Shown here: piece after piece, positions 13,957 through 13,964 of the stretch
Position numbering within the stretch: position 1 is the stretch's first letter
Layout of the letters: each line of letters opens with the position of its first letter
NCBI GenBank assembly: GCA_004556545.1
Contig: SFGO01000079.1
Location: 1-13,964 of the forward strand
DNA: 13,964 nt
Direction: 5' to 3'
Origin: Clostridiales bacterium
GTDB lineage: Bacteria; Bacillota; Clostridia; Christensenellales; Aristaeellaceae
Notes under the pieces: model-generated
Told to the model about the DNA's origin: nothing
Seen by the model: the letters and a program-made list of their open reading frames with translations, nothing else
The model's database searches: none
Position numbers and translations under genes: made by a program

Positions 13957-13964
13957 CAAAAGAA

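Larger units (their letters stand above)
13479..13964. other. Non-coding repeat region to the window end
   Basis: This 486-nt stretch carries the leader of the L,D-transpeptidase gene and then an array of near-identical repeat units. Open frames cross it on both strands, but they translate the repeats themselves (Arg/Pro-rich, duplicated peptides) and lack ribosome binding sites, so I do not call a protein. A hairpin GCAGAG/CTCTGC (13505-13522) precedes the first repeat. No promoter for the L,D-transpeptidase gene could be picked out. Confidence 0.7.

Noticed and set aside
13521..13964. CRISPR array
   Set aside because: The units are about 161-162 bp and adjacent, without unique spacers of regular length, and there are no cas genes.

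Overview
This window looks like chromosomal DNA of a GC-rich, endospore-forming member of the Firmicutes, most likely Clostridia. The reasons are a forespore sigma factor (SigG) with a SigF/SigG-type promoter, strong AGGAGG-like ribosome binding sites, sigma-A promoters with near-consensus hexamers, and a Clostridia-style Sec signal peptide on the solute-binding protein. No phage, plasmid, IS, CRISPR, tRNA or rRNA genes are visible.

Layout. Positions 1-202 are non-coding and hairpin-rich. Positions 245-4221 (minus strand) hold a complete three-gene ABC importer operon, in transcription order solute-binding protein, two-domain permease, ATPase. It starts at a good promoter (4287-4315) and ends at a clear intrinsic terminator (203-230). 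The permease is split into two frames by one extra base near 2255-2257; removing one base restores a single 572-codon gene. The importer belongs to the Fe3+/2-aminoethylphosphonate type, but the binding protein lacks the Tyr-Tyr pair of ferric-binding proteins, so the substrate is open. Positions 4460-6391 (minus) encode a short, Aquifex-type aconitase with its own promoter and a compound terminator-like stem.

Positions 6545-9727 form a small carbohydrate module: an AraC-family regulator (minus) and, divergently, a GH127 beta-L-arabinofuranosidase (plus) with all zinc and catalytic residues in place. The 363-nt gap between them carries a perfect-hexamer sigma-A promoter for the regulator and four phased TTGC motifs that could be regulator half-sites. 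The enzyme gene ends at an intrinsic terminator (9877-9910).

Positions 9986-10768 (minus) encode a sirtuin deacetylase. Divergent from it is sigG (10972-11751, plus), preceded by a promoter matching the SigF/SigG pattern. sigG converges on a gene for a secreted L,D-transpeptidase with four peptidoglycan-binding modules (11802-13478, minus); the two share a bidirectional terminator. The right end (13521-13964) is an array of about 161-162-bp direct repeats, each containing several hairpins. In the third copy the second half is replaced by a different, perfect 15-bp hairpin. A 20-nt core of this repeat recurs inverted at the left end of the window.

Most genes are recognisable housekeeping or accessory families. 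The least explained material is the structured repeat array at the right end and the related hairpin-rich DNA at the left end. I did not find a convincing new multi-gene system.
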